The notes beneath the pieces were generated by a model, which saw only the letters and a list, made by a program, of their open reading frames with translations, was not told where the DNA came from and did no database searches. A program made the position numbers and the translations under genes. This document shows, one piece after another, positions 26,157 to 34,636 of a DNA stretch of 64,000 nucleotides. This DNA comes from Lysinibacillus sp. BPa_S21. Lineage in GTDB: Bacteria > Bacillota > Bacilli > Bacillales_A > Planococcaceae. The stretch spans positions 62,001 through 126,000 of the forward strand of contig NZ_JALIRS010000010.1 of assembly GCF_023337795.1 (NCBI RefSeq). Reading direction: 5' to 3'. How positions within the stretch are numbered: the stretch's first letter is position 1; each line of letters begins with the position of its first letter.

Positions 26157-27077
26157 ATGATAGGGAAATTAGATTTATATCGTGTTTTTAGTATTGTTGC
26201 AAAAAATAGTAGCTTTTCAAGAGCGGCTAAAGATTTATATATGACTCAACCAGCTATTAGTCAAGCTATGATGCAATTAGAAAAGGAACTCGGTACACGC
26301 CTCTTTAATCGCACACCTAAAGGGGTGACGTTAACAACTGAGGGTAGACTTCTATATGAGTATACAAATTCAGCGTTAGGCCTTTTAGATGCTGGTGAGG
26401 AGAAGTTGCTCGAATTTAAAAATTTAACAACAGGCCAGTTGAAAATTGGGGTTGGGGACACCATTTCGCGTTTCTTTTTAATGCCTTATCTAGAGGCGTT
26501 TCATACAATGTATCCAAATATAAAACTACAAATGTTAAATGGAACAACTTCGGAAATTTGTAACTTTATTAAATCAGGTGAGGTTGATATAGGGCTTTGT
26601 AATTTTCCGATAGAAGATGCGACATTACAGTTAACTGCTTGCACAGAAGTTCAAGATATTTTTGTATGTGGTGAGAAGTACAAAACGTTGGCCTCAAAAA
26701 GCATAAGCTTTGAGGATTTGTTAAAGTTTCCACTAATTTTTTTAGAGAAAAAATCAAATTCAAGAAAGTATGTAGAAGATTATTTATTTGCAAAGGGAAT
26801 CCGTATTGAGCCTGAGTTTGAGCTTGGATCACATGATCTAGTGCTTGAATTTGCACGTAGTAATTTAGGGATTGCCTGTGTAACGAAAGAATTTTCTAAG
26901 GATTATTTGCAGCGAGGACTTTTATATGAACTAACCTTAACAGAGAGTATTCCAACAAGAAGCATTGGCATGTGTTATTTGAAAAGTGTACCTTTATCCC
27001 GAGCAGCGTTGAAATTCGTCGAAATTATTGAGCATAAGCAGGAGCGCAAACGTTTAAATCCAAGAATTATAAAGTGA
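26157..27077 (+). CDS. LysR-family transcriptional regulator, divergent from CofE-like gene
   Basis: 306-aa LTTR. The N-terminal winged HTH (about 4-62; NSSFSRAAKDLYMTQPAISQAMMQLEKELG) is followed by a PBP2-type effector domain. LTTRs usually control a divergently read neighbour, so the CofE-like gene is its most likely target, with the palindrome at 26081 as site. Ribosome site GAGGTG precedes ATG 26157. The ligand is unknown. Confidence 0.9.
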   Translation: MIGKLDLYRVFSIVAKNSSFSRAAKDLYMTQPAISQAMMQLEKELGTRLFNRTPKGVTLTTEGRLLYEYTNSALGLLDAGEEKLLEFKNLTTGQLKIGVGDTISRFFLMPYLEAFHTMYPNIKLQMLNGTTSEICNFIKSGEVDIGLCNFPIEDATLQLTACTEVQDIFVCGEKYKTLASKSISFEDLLKFPLIFLEKKSNSRKYVEDYLFAKGIRIEPEFELGSHDLVLEFARSNLGIACVTKEFSKDYLQRGLLYELTLTESIPTRSIGMCYLKSVPLSRAALKFVEIIEHKQERKRLNPRIIK

Positions 27078-27165
27078 GCTTAGCGGGTAGTGTTGAAAAA
27101 CAAAATTGTGAAGGGAATCTATAGGTGTCCCATTAAATAAAGTATGGCTCTTCCGCAAAACGAGA

Positions 27166-27325
27166 GGTTGATTTCCGTTCCGACTGGGCGCTTTGCCGCT
27201 GACGCTTCGCTTTCGCGCAGAGCAGAGCTTCCTGGGGGCGTCCGATGAGCCGCTTCGCTTCGCTGCAGGGTCTCATCTGTGACGCTGATCCCCAAGGAGT
27301 CGCCCAGTCTCCACTCCAATCAACC
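27166..27325. mobile_element. Dispersed inverted-repeat (MITE-like) element, copy B
   Basis: 160-bp GC-richer element bounded by perfect 8-bp terminal repeats GGTTGATT (27166-27173) and AATCAACC (27318-27325), extended inward by GACTGGGCG/CGCCCAGTC. The interior carries GCTGACGCTTCGCTTTC and GGGTCTCATCTGTGACGCTGAT. It has no gene. Such elements are abundant between genes in Lysinibacillus-like genomes (recalled, not checked). Confidence 0.85.
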
Positions 27326-27375
27326 ACTTCATATAGTATGGATCTTCTGACATATAATAGCTTTTCAACAACATG

Positions 27376-27411
27376 AAGCTTAGCGAGTAGTAAACGCTAA
27401 GCTTTTTTTAA
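27376..27411 (+). terminator. Intrinsic terminator downstream of the LysR gene and copy B
   Basis: AAGCTTAGCG (27376-27385) pairs perfectly with CGCTAAGCTT (27395-27404), then T5A. It overlaps the 3' end of the convergent LysR gene. The left arm also occurs, mutated, directly behind the stop of the 26157 gene. Confidence 0.8.
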
Positions 27412-28278
27412 TAGTGCCTCTAAAAGAATGTCAACATTGCGTTTGTTTTTCATTGTAGGTGAGTACAAATAAGAAAATGTTCGTGTAAAATGTTGATCCT
27501 CGAGAGGTATGATTTTTATATCATTGTTTTTTAATTCACGTTCAATGACACTAGCAGATAGTAATGAAAGTCCAAGCCCTTGAATAACGCTTTCTTTCAC
27601 ACCTTGATTGCTACTAATAGTAAGAAGTGAACGTACTTGGAGCCCGTTTGCTCTAAATAAGTGATCTAAATAATAACGTGTACCAGAGCCTTCTTCACGT
27701 GCAACCCAATTTTGCTGCTGCAGGTCCGCAATCGTAATCGTTGACTCCTTTGCAAGGGGGTGATTACTCGCACTGACAATAAATAACTCATCTTGCATAA
27801 ACGGTTTAATAAGAAGTTCGTGGTCGTGTGCCTGTCCTTCGATAAGACCGATATCGACTTGTAATAATTTTGTATATTGAATGATTTCTTTTGTATTGCC
27901 AATAATAACTTGAAGCTCTAGCTGTGGGAATTGCTGTTGCAAGCTCGCTATGATCGGAGGCAATATATATTCGCCAATTGTAAAGCTAGCGCCAATCACA
28001 AGTGTACCTTGAATTTCTTGATGATAGGTTAAAATATCTTCCTTAGCTGCCTCGGCAAAGGCCATCATTTGCTTTGCTCGTTTATATAAAATTTCTCCAG
28101 TTGGTGTGATTTGTACAGATTTTGGCGAACGTATAAATAAAGTCGTTTGAAATTCTTGCTCTAAATTTTTAATGTGTAAACTGACACTTGGCTGTGAAAT
28201 ATGAAGTATTTCAGAGGCTTTCGTAAAATTATTGACCTCCACCAGTGTGATGAACGTTCGTAAAGCATCAAATTGCAT
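27397..28278 (-). CDS. LysR-family transcriptional regulator, divergent from YeiH-like transporter
   Basis: 293-aa LTTR with HTH (about 3-60; NNFTKASEILHISQPSVSLHIKNLEQEF) and PBP2-like domain (TLVIGASFTIGEYILPP typical of the CysL/CbbR-like group). The divergent neighbour encodes a YeiH-type transporter, the usual pairing in many bacteria, so it is presumably that gene's regulator. AGGAGTGATGAT precedes the ATG. The two LysR proteins of this neighbourhood are not close paralogues. Confidence 0.9.
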   Translation of the reverse strand: MQFDALRTFITLVEVNNFTKASEILHISQPSVSLHIKNLEQEFQTTLFIRSPKSVQITPTGEILYKRAKQMMAFAEAAKEDILTYHQEIQGTLVIGASFTIGEYILPPIIASLQQQFPQLELQVIIGNTKEIIQYTKLLQVDIGLIEGQAHDHELLIKPFMQDELFIVSASNHPLAKESTITIADLQQQNWVAREEGSGTRYYLDHLFRANGLQVRSLLTISSNQGVKESVIQGLGLSLLSASVIERELKNNDIKIIPLEDQHFTRTFSYLYSPTMKNKRNVDILLEALLKKA

Positions 28279-28382
28279 ATCATCACTCCTATCATTAGAA
28301 ATATTAATAATTACGATTATATATATGTATTTTACTGATGATTAACTTTCTAATAAAGTAATAATCATCAAGGATGAAAGAA

Positions 28383-29411
28383 GTGAACAACATGGATAAT
28401 GGCCAGCATAGGTTAAAAAGTTTCCTGTCCCCAGCGTTTATGAAGGGGATATTGTTGACACTCATTATTGCCTTAGTAGCAAAGTATATTTCGACATTTC
28501 CGTTCTTCTCCATATTAGGGCAACTTGTCATTGCCATTATATTAGGTATGGCTTGGAGAGCAACCTTTAAGGTGCAGGAAGCTTGGCAAACAGGCATAAC
28601 GTTTTCAAGTAAAAAATTATTACGTCTCGGTATTATTTTATTAGGTATGCGTTTAAATTTAATGGATATTTACAATGCCGGAGCGAGTGTCTTCCTTATA
28701 GCTTTTATTAACCTGGTATTTGCTTTAGTGGTTGTATATGGCTTAACGAAGGTATTTCATGTTGATAAGAAGCTAGGCATATTAACAGCTTGTGGTACAG
28801 CAATTTGTGGGGCTGCTGCTGTTGTTGCTATTGCTCCTCAAATTAAAGCAAATGAAAAAGAAACGGCAGTGGGCGCAGCAATAGTCGCATTGTTAGGGAC
28901 TGTATTCACATTAGTCTATACGGTGTTATATTCACTATTTCACTTAACGCCTACTGAATATGGTATTTTTGCGGGAGGCACCCTACATGAAATTGCTCAT
29001 GTTATTGCAGCAGCCTCAGCTGGTGGAAATGAAGCCATTGATATGGCAGTTATCGTGAAGCTAACACGTGTCGCATTGCTCGTACCGGTAGCCATCGTCA
29101 TCGGTATTTTATATCGAAGAATTGATAAGGGGCAGGATAATGGAGGATTTTCACTATCGATTATTCCGTGGTTTATTCTTGGGTTTTTAGCGATGAGTGC
29201 TATTAATTCATTAGGGATTGTACCGGCTAATGTAGCACAAGCATTTGTTAATATCGCCTATGTTTTAATTGGCATGGCGATGGCTGGATTAGGCTTAAAT
29301 GTAGAGATAAAAACCTTTAAGCAATTAGGCGTAAAAGCGTTTATTGCAGGATTTATCGGTTCAATTTGCTTATCAATACTTGGCTATGTTTTAGTTGTTT
29401 TCATGCAATAA
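28383..29411 (+). CDS. YeiH-family putative anion exporter
   Basis: Integral membrane protein of about 342 aa with roughly ten hydrophobic helices and the family hallmarks GILTACGTAICGAAAVVAIAP-type loop (about 128-148) and EIAHVIAAAS. The family is annotated as putative sulfate exporters, without firm proof. The GTG at 28383 is preferred since AAGGA lies eight bases before it; ATG 28374 overlaps that site and ATG 28392 is a further option. The divergent LysR gene is the presumed regulator. Monocistronic, with a strong terminator. Confidence 0.85.
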   Translation: MNNMDNGQHRLKSFLSPAFMKGILLTLIIALVAKYISTFPFFSILGQLVIAIILGMAWRATFKVQEAWQTGITFSSKKLLRLGIILLGMRLNLMDIYNAGASVFLIAFINLVFALVVVYGLTKVFHVDKKLGILTACGTAICGAAAVVAIAPQIKANEKETAVGAAIVALLGTVFTLVYTVLYSLFHLTPTEYGIFAGGTLHEIAHVIAAASAGGNEAIDMAVIVKLTRVALLVPVAIVIGILYRRIDKGQDNGGFSLSIIPWFILGFLAMSAINSLGIVPANVAQAFVNIAYVLIGMAMAGLGLNVEIKTFKQLGVKAFIAGFIGSICLSILGYVLVVFMQ

Positions 29412-29414
29412 TTC

Positions 29415-29453
29415 AAAAAGATCCTGCATTTTCAAAAATGCAGGATCTTTTTT
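29415..29453. terminator. Strong bidirectional terminator
   Basis: A long stem built on AGATCCTGCAT / ATGCAGGATCT with flanking A and T runs (29415-29432 and 29435-29453) can end transcription of the YeiH gene and of the convergent heme monooxygenase gene. Confidence 0.9.
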
Positions 29454-29514
29454 AGATAGAATCAGAAGATATTTTAGTTGTAACTTCTTTCAGCCTGCAA
29501 AAAAAAGTTACAAC

Positions 29515-29850
29515 TTAGCGTAATGCTTCAATCGAAGAAGCTAATTCAGCAATAACTATTTTGCTACCGATAAGTGGACTGTTTTCAGGTTTTCCTCCCT
29601 CAGAGCTTTGTCCAGGACGGTGATGAGCTGCAGCGAAAGCATCGCTATTACGCCAAGCTTGGAAATGCTCCTTAGACTCCCAATACATATTGACGCTCAT
29701 TTCGTCATAAGTCGGGTCATCAGTTGAAACTAATACCTCCACTTTATGGAAGCCTTCAAACTGCTGTAGAGGTCCTGGTTTTGTAAAGTTCGGTGCCATT
29801 TTTGCAGCAAAGCCTGGTTTGACTTGAATTCGATTTGTAACAATAATCAT
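29515..29850 (-). CDS. IsdG/HmoA-type heme-degrading monooxygenase
   Basis: 111-aa ferredoxin-like alpha/beta-barrel protein that opens heme to release iron. The catalytic triad of IsdG (Asn7, Trp67, His77) is present one residue earlier as Asn6 (TNRI), Trp66 (QAWRNSDAF) and His76 (AAHHRPG). The ATG at 29850 is chosen because AGGGGGG lies just upstream; an in-frame ATG at 29868 has no ribosome site. A Fur-box palindrome 48 bp upstream fits iron repression. No heme-uptake genes are adjacent. A hairpin at 29476-29515 overlaps its stop codon. Confidence 0.9.
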   Translation of the reverse strand: MIIVTNRIQVKPGFAAKMAPNFTKPGPLQQFEGFHKVEVLVSTDDPTYDEMSVNMYWESKEHFQAWRNSDAFAAAHHRPGQSSEGGKPENSPLIGSKIVIAELASSIEALR

Positions 29851-29893
29851 ACTTTCCCCCCTAATCATTTTTTAATTAACTATATGAATGAAT

Positions 29894-29912
29894 TATCAAT
29901 GATTATCATTCG
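29894..29912 (-). promoter_or_regulatory. Fur box upstream of the heme monooxygenase
   Basis: AATGATTATCATT (29898-29910) is a perfect 6-1-6 palindrome matching the centre of the Fur consensus GATAATGATAATCATTATC; about 14 of 19 positions agree over 29894-29912. A second half-site AATGATAATT follows at 29917-29926. Confidence 0.75.
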
Positions 29913-30022
29913 CAATCAATGATAATTCGCATAGGAAGACATTGTCAATAGAAGACCAATGTAAATTGCACATAGCTTGATATTTGATACGCCACTACAA
30001 GAATGAATAGACTCACTAGGCC

Positions 30023-30056
30023 CTGACATTTAACTGACATAATCCGATGATATAAT
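30023..30056 (+). promoter_or_regulatory. Response-regulator box and promoter of the two-component operon
   Basis: Direct repeat CTGACA (30023-30028) and CTGACA (30034-30039), 11-bp period, followed after 11 bp by TATAAT (30051-30056; extended TGATATAAT). The repeat replaces a normal -35, as in activation by OmpR/PhoB-type regulators. The same layout recurs at 32237-32270. Confidence 0.75.
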
Positions 30057-30092
30057 GAAAACACGAATGAACTGGTGACGAGGTGAAAGGGC

Positions 30093-30779
30093 ATGGCTAA
30101 AATATTAGTAGTAGAAGACGAATATGCAATAAGCCAGGTTTTAAAGGCATATTTGAAAAAAGTAGGCTATGATGTTATGCAATGTTTTAATGGGAGTCAG
30201 GCATTGGATATATTTCAAGAGGTTCAACCTGATTTAGTATTACTTGATATCATGTTACCAGAAAAAAACGGTTGGTTAATTTTAAAGGAAATTAGAGAAG
30301 TTAGCCCTTGTCCAGTTATCATGCTAACAGCATTAGGCGATGTAAATTATCGATTAGAGGGCTTCGATCAAGGAGCAGACGATTATATTGCAAAGCCATT
30401 TATAGCAGATGAGGTAGTGGCAAGAGTAAAGGCGGTTTTAAGGCGCGCTAAAGGAAGCCATGAATCTTCAGAAATAAAACGTTTTGGCGGGCTAGAGATT
30501 GATATGAAAGCCCATCGAGTGCTACTTAAGGGAGAAGAAATCATCTTAACGCCTAGAGATTTATCTGTACTTTTATTTTTGGCCGAGCATCCAAACCAAA
30601 CATTTACACGTGACCAACTTATAGATCAAGTTTGGGGCTGGGAGTATGAAGGTAGTGATAGAGCAGTGGATTTAGCGGTGAAGCGACTACGAAAGGTACT
30701 TAAGGAATGGGATGAAGAAGAGGGAGAAATAAAGACACTACGTGGATTGGGGTATCAGCTAAGTGTTCAAAAAAAATAA
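30093..30779 (+). CDS. OmpR/PhoB-family response regulator
   Basis: 228-aa DNA-binding regulator. Receiver domain residues 1-118 with acidic pair at 8-9, phospho-Asp52 (LLDIMLP), Thr/Ala switch region MLTALGD and Lys in YIAKPF; winged-helix OmpR domain about 128-226 (LTPRDLSVLLFLAEHPNQTFTR; DRAVDLAVKRLRKVL). Its gene overlaps the kinase gene by 17 bp. It probably binds the CTGACA-N5-CTGACA boxes in front of its own operon and the prsA-like operon. GGTGAAAGG precedes the ATG. Confidence 0.95.
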   Translation: MAKILVVEDEYAISQVLKAYLKKVGYDVMQCFNGSQALDIFQEVQPDLVLLDIMLPEKNGWLILKEIREVSPCPVIMLTALGDVNYRLEGFDQGADDYIAKPFIADEVVARVKAVLRRAKGSHESSEIKRFGGLEIDMKAHRVLLKGEEIILTPRDLSVLLFLAEHPNQTFTRDQLIDQVWGWEYEGSDRAVDLAVKRLRKVLKEWDEEEGEIKTLRGLGYQLSVQKK

Positions 30780-32190
30780 GCGAATATCTTTACGCAACTA
30801 TTGGACAAGCCGCTACTTATTAACTCTCTTTGTAGGTCTAGCTATTATCTCTTTTATTTCTGCGACATGGATTCGGCATACGACGCTTCAAAATCGACTA
30901 GAGATGATGGAATTTATAGCAGACGAGACTGTATTTCGCCTAACGGATACTTCTGGCCCAAATAATGGGCCTATGAGCAATATTGCAAGGTTTATTGGTA
31001 ATCGTGAGCGATCTACTATGCGAGAAATTGATCCTGTTTTATACGTTGTAGATACAGCAGGCAATATAGTAAGTAGCAATCGGCCGATGCCTCCAGGGAG
31101 TGAAAAAAATGTTGCTAACTTACTGGACGGTGAAGAAGGGACAAAGAAAATAACTGTAACGAGTGAGGGACAAGAGTTAGTTCAATATGTCGTAAAAAGA
31201 AAACTTCAAAGGGACAATAAGGACGTTGGTTGGGTGCTTGTCTTAGAGAAAAAGGAAAATTTAACGAAGGTTAACCAAGCATACGGGTTACTGGCATTAC
31301 TTATTGGGGCACTAGCTGTATTGGGGTGGGGTGCTATTTATTTTTTATCAAAACGATTAGCACATCCAATAAAACAAGTTGCCGAAGCCGCAAAGCAAGT
31401 ACAAGAAGGAAACTATACAGTTGATTTGCCTCAAAATAGTAAGGAAGAAGAAATTTATGAGCTCGTTACTTCTTTTAAGGAAATGGCGAATAAGCTAGAA
31501 CAATTGGAAAAGACTCGAACAGAATTATTAGCAGGTGTCACCCACGAGCTAAAAACACCGGTTACGTCAATTAGTGGATTATTGCAGGCGGTGAAAGATG
31601 GAGTCGTTACAGGTCAGGATGCTAGCGAATTTATTCAAATGGCATTAGTAGAAACGACGAAAATGAAAACGATGGTCGGTGATTTGCTAGCTTATAATCA
31701 TTTTGCGGTAGATGCCATTCCGGTAAAGCTTGAAACAATGAATGTTAATCAGTTAATACGTGATGCTGTAGCACAATGGGAAATAATGCAGGATGACGAA
31801 AATGTAAAAATACAAATGGATTATCTTACACAATCCGTTGATGTTCAGGTAGATGTTGTACGTATACAGCAAATAGTTACTAATTTATTGACGAATGCAA
31901 AGCAGGCAATGCAGGAAGGGATCGTTATCATTACGCTGGTGGAAAAAGAGGGTGCTATCTTCATTACTGTAAAGGACACAGGACATGGTATTCCTCAGGA
32001 AGATCAGGCATTTATCTTTGAACGTTTTTATAGAGGAGAAAATAAAAAATATGCGGTCCGTGGCTTAGGCTTAGGATTATCACTTAGTAAAATCATGGCG
32101 CAATCTATAGGCGGTGATTTACGACTACTTGACAGTAATTCATCAGGAACATGCTTTGAAATAACACTAAAGAAGGCTACTACGCTCTAA
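30763..32190 (+). CDS. Membrane sensor histidine kinase
   Basis: 475-aa partner kinase of the preceding regulator. TM1 (about 16-38), an extracytoplasmic sensor of about 130 residues with a basic, Pro-rich middle (NRPMPPGSEK), TM2 (about 173-195), HAMP, HisKA with His261 (GVTHELKTPVTS), and HATPase with N box near 365, DTGHGIP and GLGLGLS. The extracellular loop is PAS/dCache-sized and suggests sensing of an envelope signal. The start is GTG at 30763, inside the regulator gene, so translation is coupled. The terminator after it overlaps its last codons. Confidence 0.93.
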   Translation: MFKKNKRISLRNYWTSRYLLTLFVGLAIISFISATWIRHTTLQNRLEMMEFIADETVFRLTDTSGPNNGPMSNIARFIGNRERSTMREIDPVLYVVDTAGNIVSSNRPMPPGSEKNVANLLDGEEGTKKITVTSEGQELVQYVVKRKLQRDNKDVGWVLVLEKKENLTKVNQAYGLLALLIGALAVLGWGAIYFLSKRLAHPIKQVAEAAKQVQEGNYTVDLPQNSKEEEIYELVTSFKEMANKLEQLEKTRTELLAGVTHELKTPVTSISGLLQAVKDGVVTGQDASEFIQMALVETTKMKTMVGDLLAYNHFAVDAIPVKLETMNVNQLIRDAVAQWEIMQDDENVKIQMDYLTQSVDVQVDVVRIQQIVTNLLTNAKQAMQEGIVIITLVEKEGAIFITVKDTGHGIPQEDQAFIFERFYRGENKKYAVRGLGLGLSLSKIMAQSIGGDLRLLDSNSSGTCFEITLKKATTL

Positions 32191-32208
32191 GGGCGTAGTA
32201 GCTTTTTT
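32176..32208 (+). terminator. Terminator of the two-component operon
   Basis: GCTACTACGC (32176-32185) and GCGTAGTAGC (32193-32202) form a perfect 10-bp stem followed by T6. The left arm is inside the kinase coding sequence. Confidence 0.9.
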
Positions 32209-32236
32209 GTAAAGATTTTTTGAAGGAAATGTAAAG

Positions 32237-32270
32237 CTGACATCTGACTGACACATTAGGCCTTTATAGT
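32237..32270 (+). promoter_or_regulatory. Response-regulator box and promoter of the PrsA-VTC-DUF4956-CotH operon
   Basis: CTGACA (32237-32242) and CTGACA (32248-32253), 11-bp period, then 11 bp, then TATAGT (32265-32270). The element copies that of the regulator gene base for base in its conserved positions and spacing, so both are probably bound by the same response regulator. Confidence 0.75.
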
Positions 32271-32314
32271 AAGCATTGTAAACGAGAAACCAAAAGGAAA
32301 GGACGGGATTAAGG

Positions 32315-33178
32315 ATGACCGGAAACAACAGATTTTTCCGAAAGATGGCCTTACCCGCTGCATTATTAATACTACTAGCAGGTTGTGGTGATAGTAGCGA
32401 TTATGTAGCGAAGGTTGATGGTGAAAAGATTTTACAAACAGAACTAGATGACGCATTGCGTGAACAATATGGTACAGAGGTGCTGAATACATTAATTACC
32501 AATAAAATAGTTGAGCTAGAGGCGAAGAAAGTGGGTGTTTCTGTATCCGAGGACTCTATTCAGGAAGAGTATAAGGAGTTAGCCGAGTCGTATGGTGGGG
32601 AGGAATCATTACAAGCGGCATTAAAGGAGAATGGACTGACAGAGCAGAGTGTGAAGGATAATATTCGCATATATCAACTTACCAAAAATGTCATTGCTGA
32701 AAGCATCGACATATCAGATGAAGAAGTAGCTCAATATTTTGAAAACAATAAGGATAGCTATGGACAAAAGGAAGAGGTGGTAGCTAGCCATATTTTATTG
32801 GAGGATGAGGCAACAGCAAAGGATGTGCTAGCAAAAGTAAAAGCTGGGGAGGATTTTGCAGAGCTAGCAAAAACATATTCAATCGATTCATCAACGAATG
32901 AGGCTGGCGGGGAAATAGGCTATATTAGTCGAGGACAAATGGATGAGAAATTTGAAGAAGCTGCATTTGACCTTGCAAAAGGTAGCGTCAGTGATATTGT
33001 GCAAACGTCAGAAGGTTATCACATCATTAAAGTAACCGAAAAAGTACCTGCAGAAGAGGCAGTATTCGAGGATGTAAAAGATGAAGTTTATGAGACTGTG
33101 CTGGAGGATCGCATAAATGAGGAATACGAAACTTGGTTAGCAGAAAAACAAGAGCAATACAAAATAGAAAAAATGTAA
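32315..33178 (+). CDS. PrsA-like peptidyl-prolyl isomerase lipoprotein
   Basis: 287-aa extracellular foldase. A signal peptide ends in the lipobox LLAGC (about 21-25). SurA_N-like helical domain (about 30-130) surrounds a parvulin/rotamase domain (about 143-235; VASHILLEDEATAKDVLAKV, GGEIGYISRGQM, EGYHIIKV), and the C terminus is a charged helix. It probably helps fold exported proteins, here plausibly the CotH-family protein of the same operon. First gene behind the second CTGACA box; 12 bases before the next gene. PrsA proper is essential for many secreted enzymes; this may be a dedicated paralogue. Confidence 0.9.
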   Translation: MTGNNRFFRKMALPAALLILLAGCGDSSDYVAKVDGEKILQTELDDALREQYGTEVLNTLITNKIVELEAKKVGVSVSEDSIQEEYKELAESYGGEESLQAALKENGLTEQSVKDNIRIYQLTKNVIAESIDISDEEVAQYFENNKDSYGQKEEVVASHILLEDEATAKDVLAKVKAGEDFAELAKTYSIDSSTNEAGGEIGYISRGQMDEKFEEAAFDLAKGSVSDIVQTSEGYHIIKVTEKVPAEEAVFEDVKDEVYETVLEDRINEEYETWLAEKQEQYKIEKM

Positions 33179-33190
33179 GGAGTGAACTGT

Positions 33191-33892
33191 ATGCCTACTC
33201 TTACTTCGTTTAATCCTAACGGTCGAAAGGAGATTAAACAGGCTATCTCCTATCCGGACTATGCATTATTAAAAACTAAGATACAACATGTAATGCAGCG
33301 AGACAAGCATGCTGGGATAAATGGTAAGTATTTAATTCGCAGCACATACTTCGATAATTTTGAAAACAAAGTTCTAAATGAAAAAAAAGAGGGTTATATC
33401 AATCGAGATAAATATCGAGTACGAATTTACGGTAAATCCACTACGACTATAAATTTGGAGAGAAAAAGTAAACGAAATAATTTAACCTTTAAAACGAAGT
33501 GTGCTATATCCCAAAAGGAATATGAAAAAATGCGTGGTGGGGATATCGCTTGGATGGAGGAAGACAAACGAGCGTTAATTCAAGATTTATATAAGGACAT
33601 GAAGTATAACCAATTGAAACCAATGACAGTTGTCGATTATGAGCGTGAGGCTTACATCTATCCCTTTGGAAATGTGCGTGTCACATTTGATAGTAAAGTA
33701 CAGTCGAGCCTACGTAATACAGATATGTTTAATCCGAAGCTGCCGATGGTTGATGTACTCGAGCCAAACTTAGTTATTTTAGAAGTGAAATATGATGAGT
33801 ACTTGCCGGATATTATTAAGTACTTATTACAATCAGTAGATACACGTGCTGAGGCATATTCGAAATATCAGCTTAGTCGTATGTACGTATAA
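33191..33892 (+). CDS. VTC-domain (polyphosphate polymerase domain) protein
   Basis: 233-aa soluble protein of the CYTH-like triphosphate tunnel fold, related to the catalytic Vtc4 domain. Basic residues expected to line the tunnel are seen in RSTYFDN, RDKYRVRIYG (about 67-76) and ERKSKRN, and the acidic metal site in VILEVKYDEYLP (about 192-203). Eukaryotic VTC makes polyphosphate; bacterial VTC-domain proteins in this operon type are functionally unproven. ATG 33191 is chosen because AAGGAG lies eight bases upstream. It is always seen next to DUF4956 and CotH genes in such clusters (recalled from family knowledge). Confidence 0.85.
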   Translation: MPTLTSFNPNGRKEIKQAISYPDYALLKTKIQHVMQRDKHAGINGKYLIRSTYFDNFENKVLNEKKEGYINRDKYRVRIYGKSTTTINLERKSKRNNLTFKTKCAISQKEYEKMRGGDIAWMEEDKRALIQDLYKDMKYNQLKPMTVVDYEREAYIYPFGNVRVTFDSKVQSSLRNTDMFNPKLPMVDVLEPNLVILEVKYDEYLPDIIKYLLQSVDTRAEAYSKYQLSRMYV

Positions 33893-33906
33893 AGGAGAAT
33901 TGAACA

Positions 33907-34590
33907 ATGAATACTACAAAATTTAGCGATATTTTTAAATCTAGCTTTTTAGAGAAAACAACATCATTTTCATTAATAGATTCACTTTTAGGGTTAGTTG
34001 TAGCGTTCTTTGTGGGGCTGTTTATTTACACTGTTTACAAGAAAACCTTTAATGGAGTGATTTACTCTCATTCCTTCAATATTTCGCTGCTCATTATGAC
34101 AATGGCAACTGCACTAGTGATTATGGGAATAAGTTCAAATGTGCTGTTGTCGCTAGGTATGGTTGGTGCGCTATCAATCGTGCGTTTCCGTACACCTATT
34201 AAAGATCCTATGGATTTAGTATATATTTTCTGGGCAATAGTTTCGGGGATTCTTTGTGGTGCAGGATTTATTCCGCTTGTTATTATTGGCGCAGTTTTAA
34301 TTGGTCTTGTATTACTAGTGTTTGTAAACAAAATTACTGTGGAAAATCCATATCTTTTAATTGTGAAATTTGAAGAAGATTTTGCTTGTGAGGAAGTGGA
34401 GCATATTATTGCGGCACAGTCTAAAAAATTCGCTTTAAAATCAAAATCTATTATGTCGGATGTTGAAATTGAAACAACCTATGAAATTCGTGTTAAACAA
34501 AATGATACAAAATTGATGGACAATCTTACAAAAGTACCTGGAGTAAAATCAGCAGTAATGCTTAGCTATGATGGTAATTTCACTGCTTAG
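33907..34590 (+). CDS. DUF4956 integral membrane protein
   Basis: 227-aa protein with about four TM helices between residues 25 and 145 and a cytosolic C-terminal alpha/beta domain. The family signature GMVGALSIVRFRTPIKDPMDLVYIFWAI (about 82-109) is intact, with its basic RFR and acidic DP motif at a membrane interface. The C-terminal part (VENPYLLIVKFEED... TYEIRVKQND) resembles ACT-like folds. Function is not known; constant partnership with VTC-domain proteins suggests a membrane channel or anchor for their product. AAAGGAG precedes the ATG by eight bases. Confidence 0.88.
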   Translation: MNTTKFSDIFKSSFLEKTTSFSLIDSLLGLVVAFFVGLFIYTVYKKTFNGVIYSHSFNISLLIMTMATALVIMGISSNVLLSLGMVGALSIVRFRTPIKDPMDLVYIFWAIVSGILCGAGFIPLVIIGAVLIGLVLLVFVNKITVENPYLLIVKFEEDFACEEVEHIIAAQSKKFALKSKSIMSDVEIETTYEIRVKQNDTKLMDNLTKVPGVKSAVMLSYDGNFTA

Positions 34591-34636
34591 TAACCACTCT
34601 AGAGGAGTTTTCTAACTATGAAGAGAGGTGCAGATA

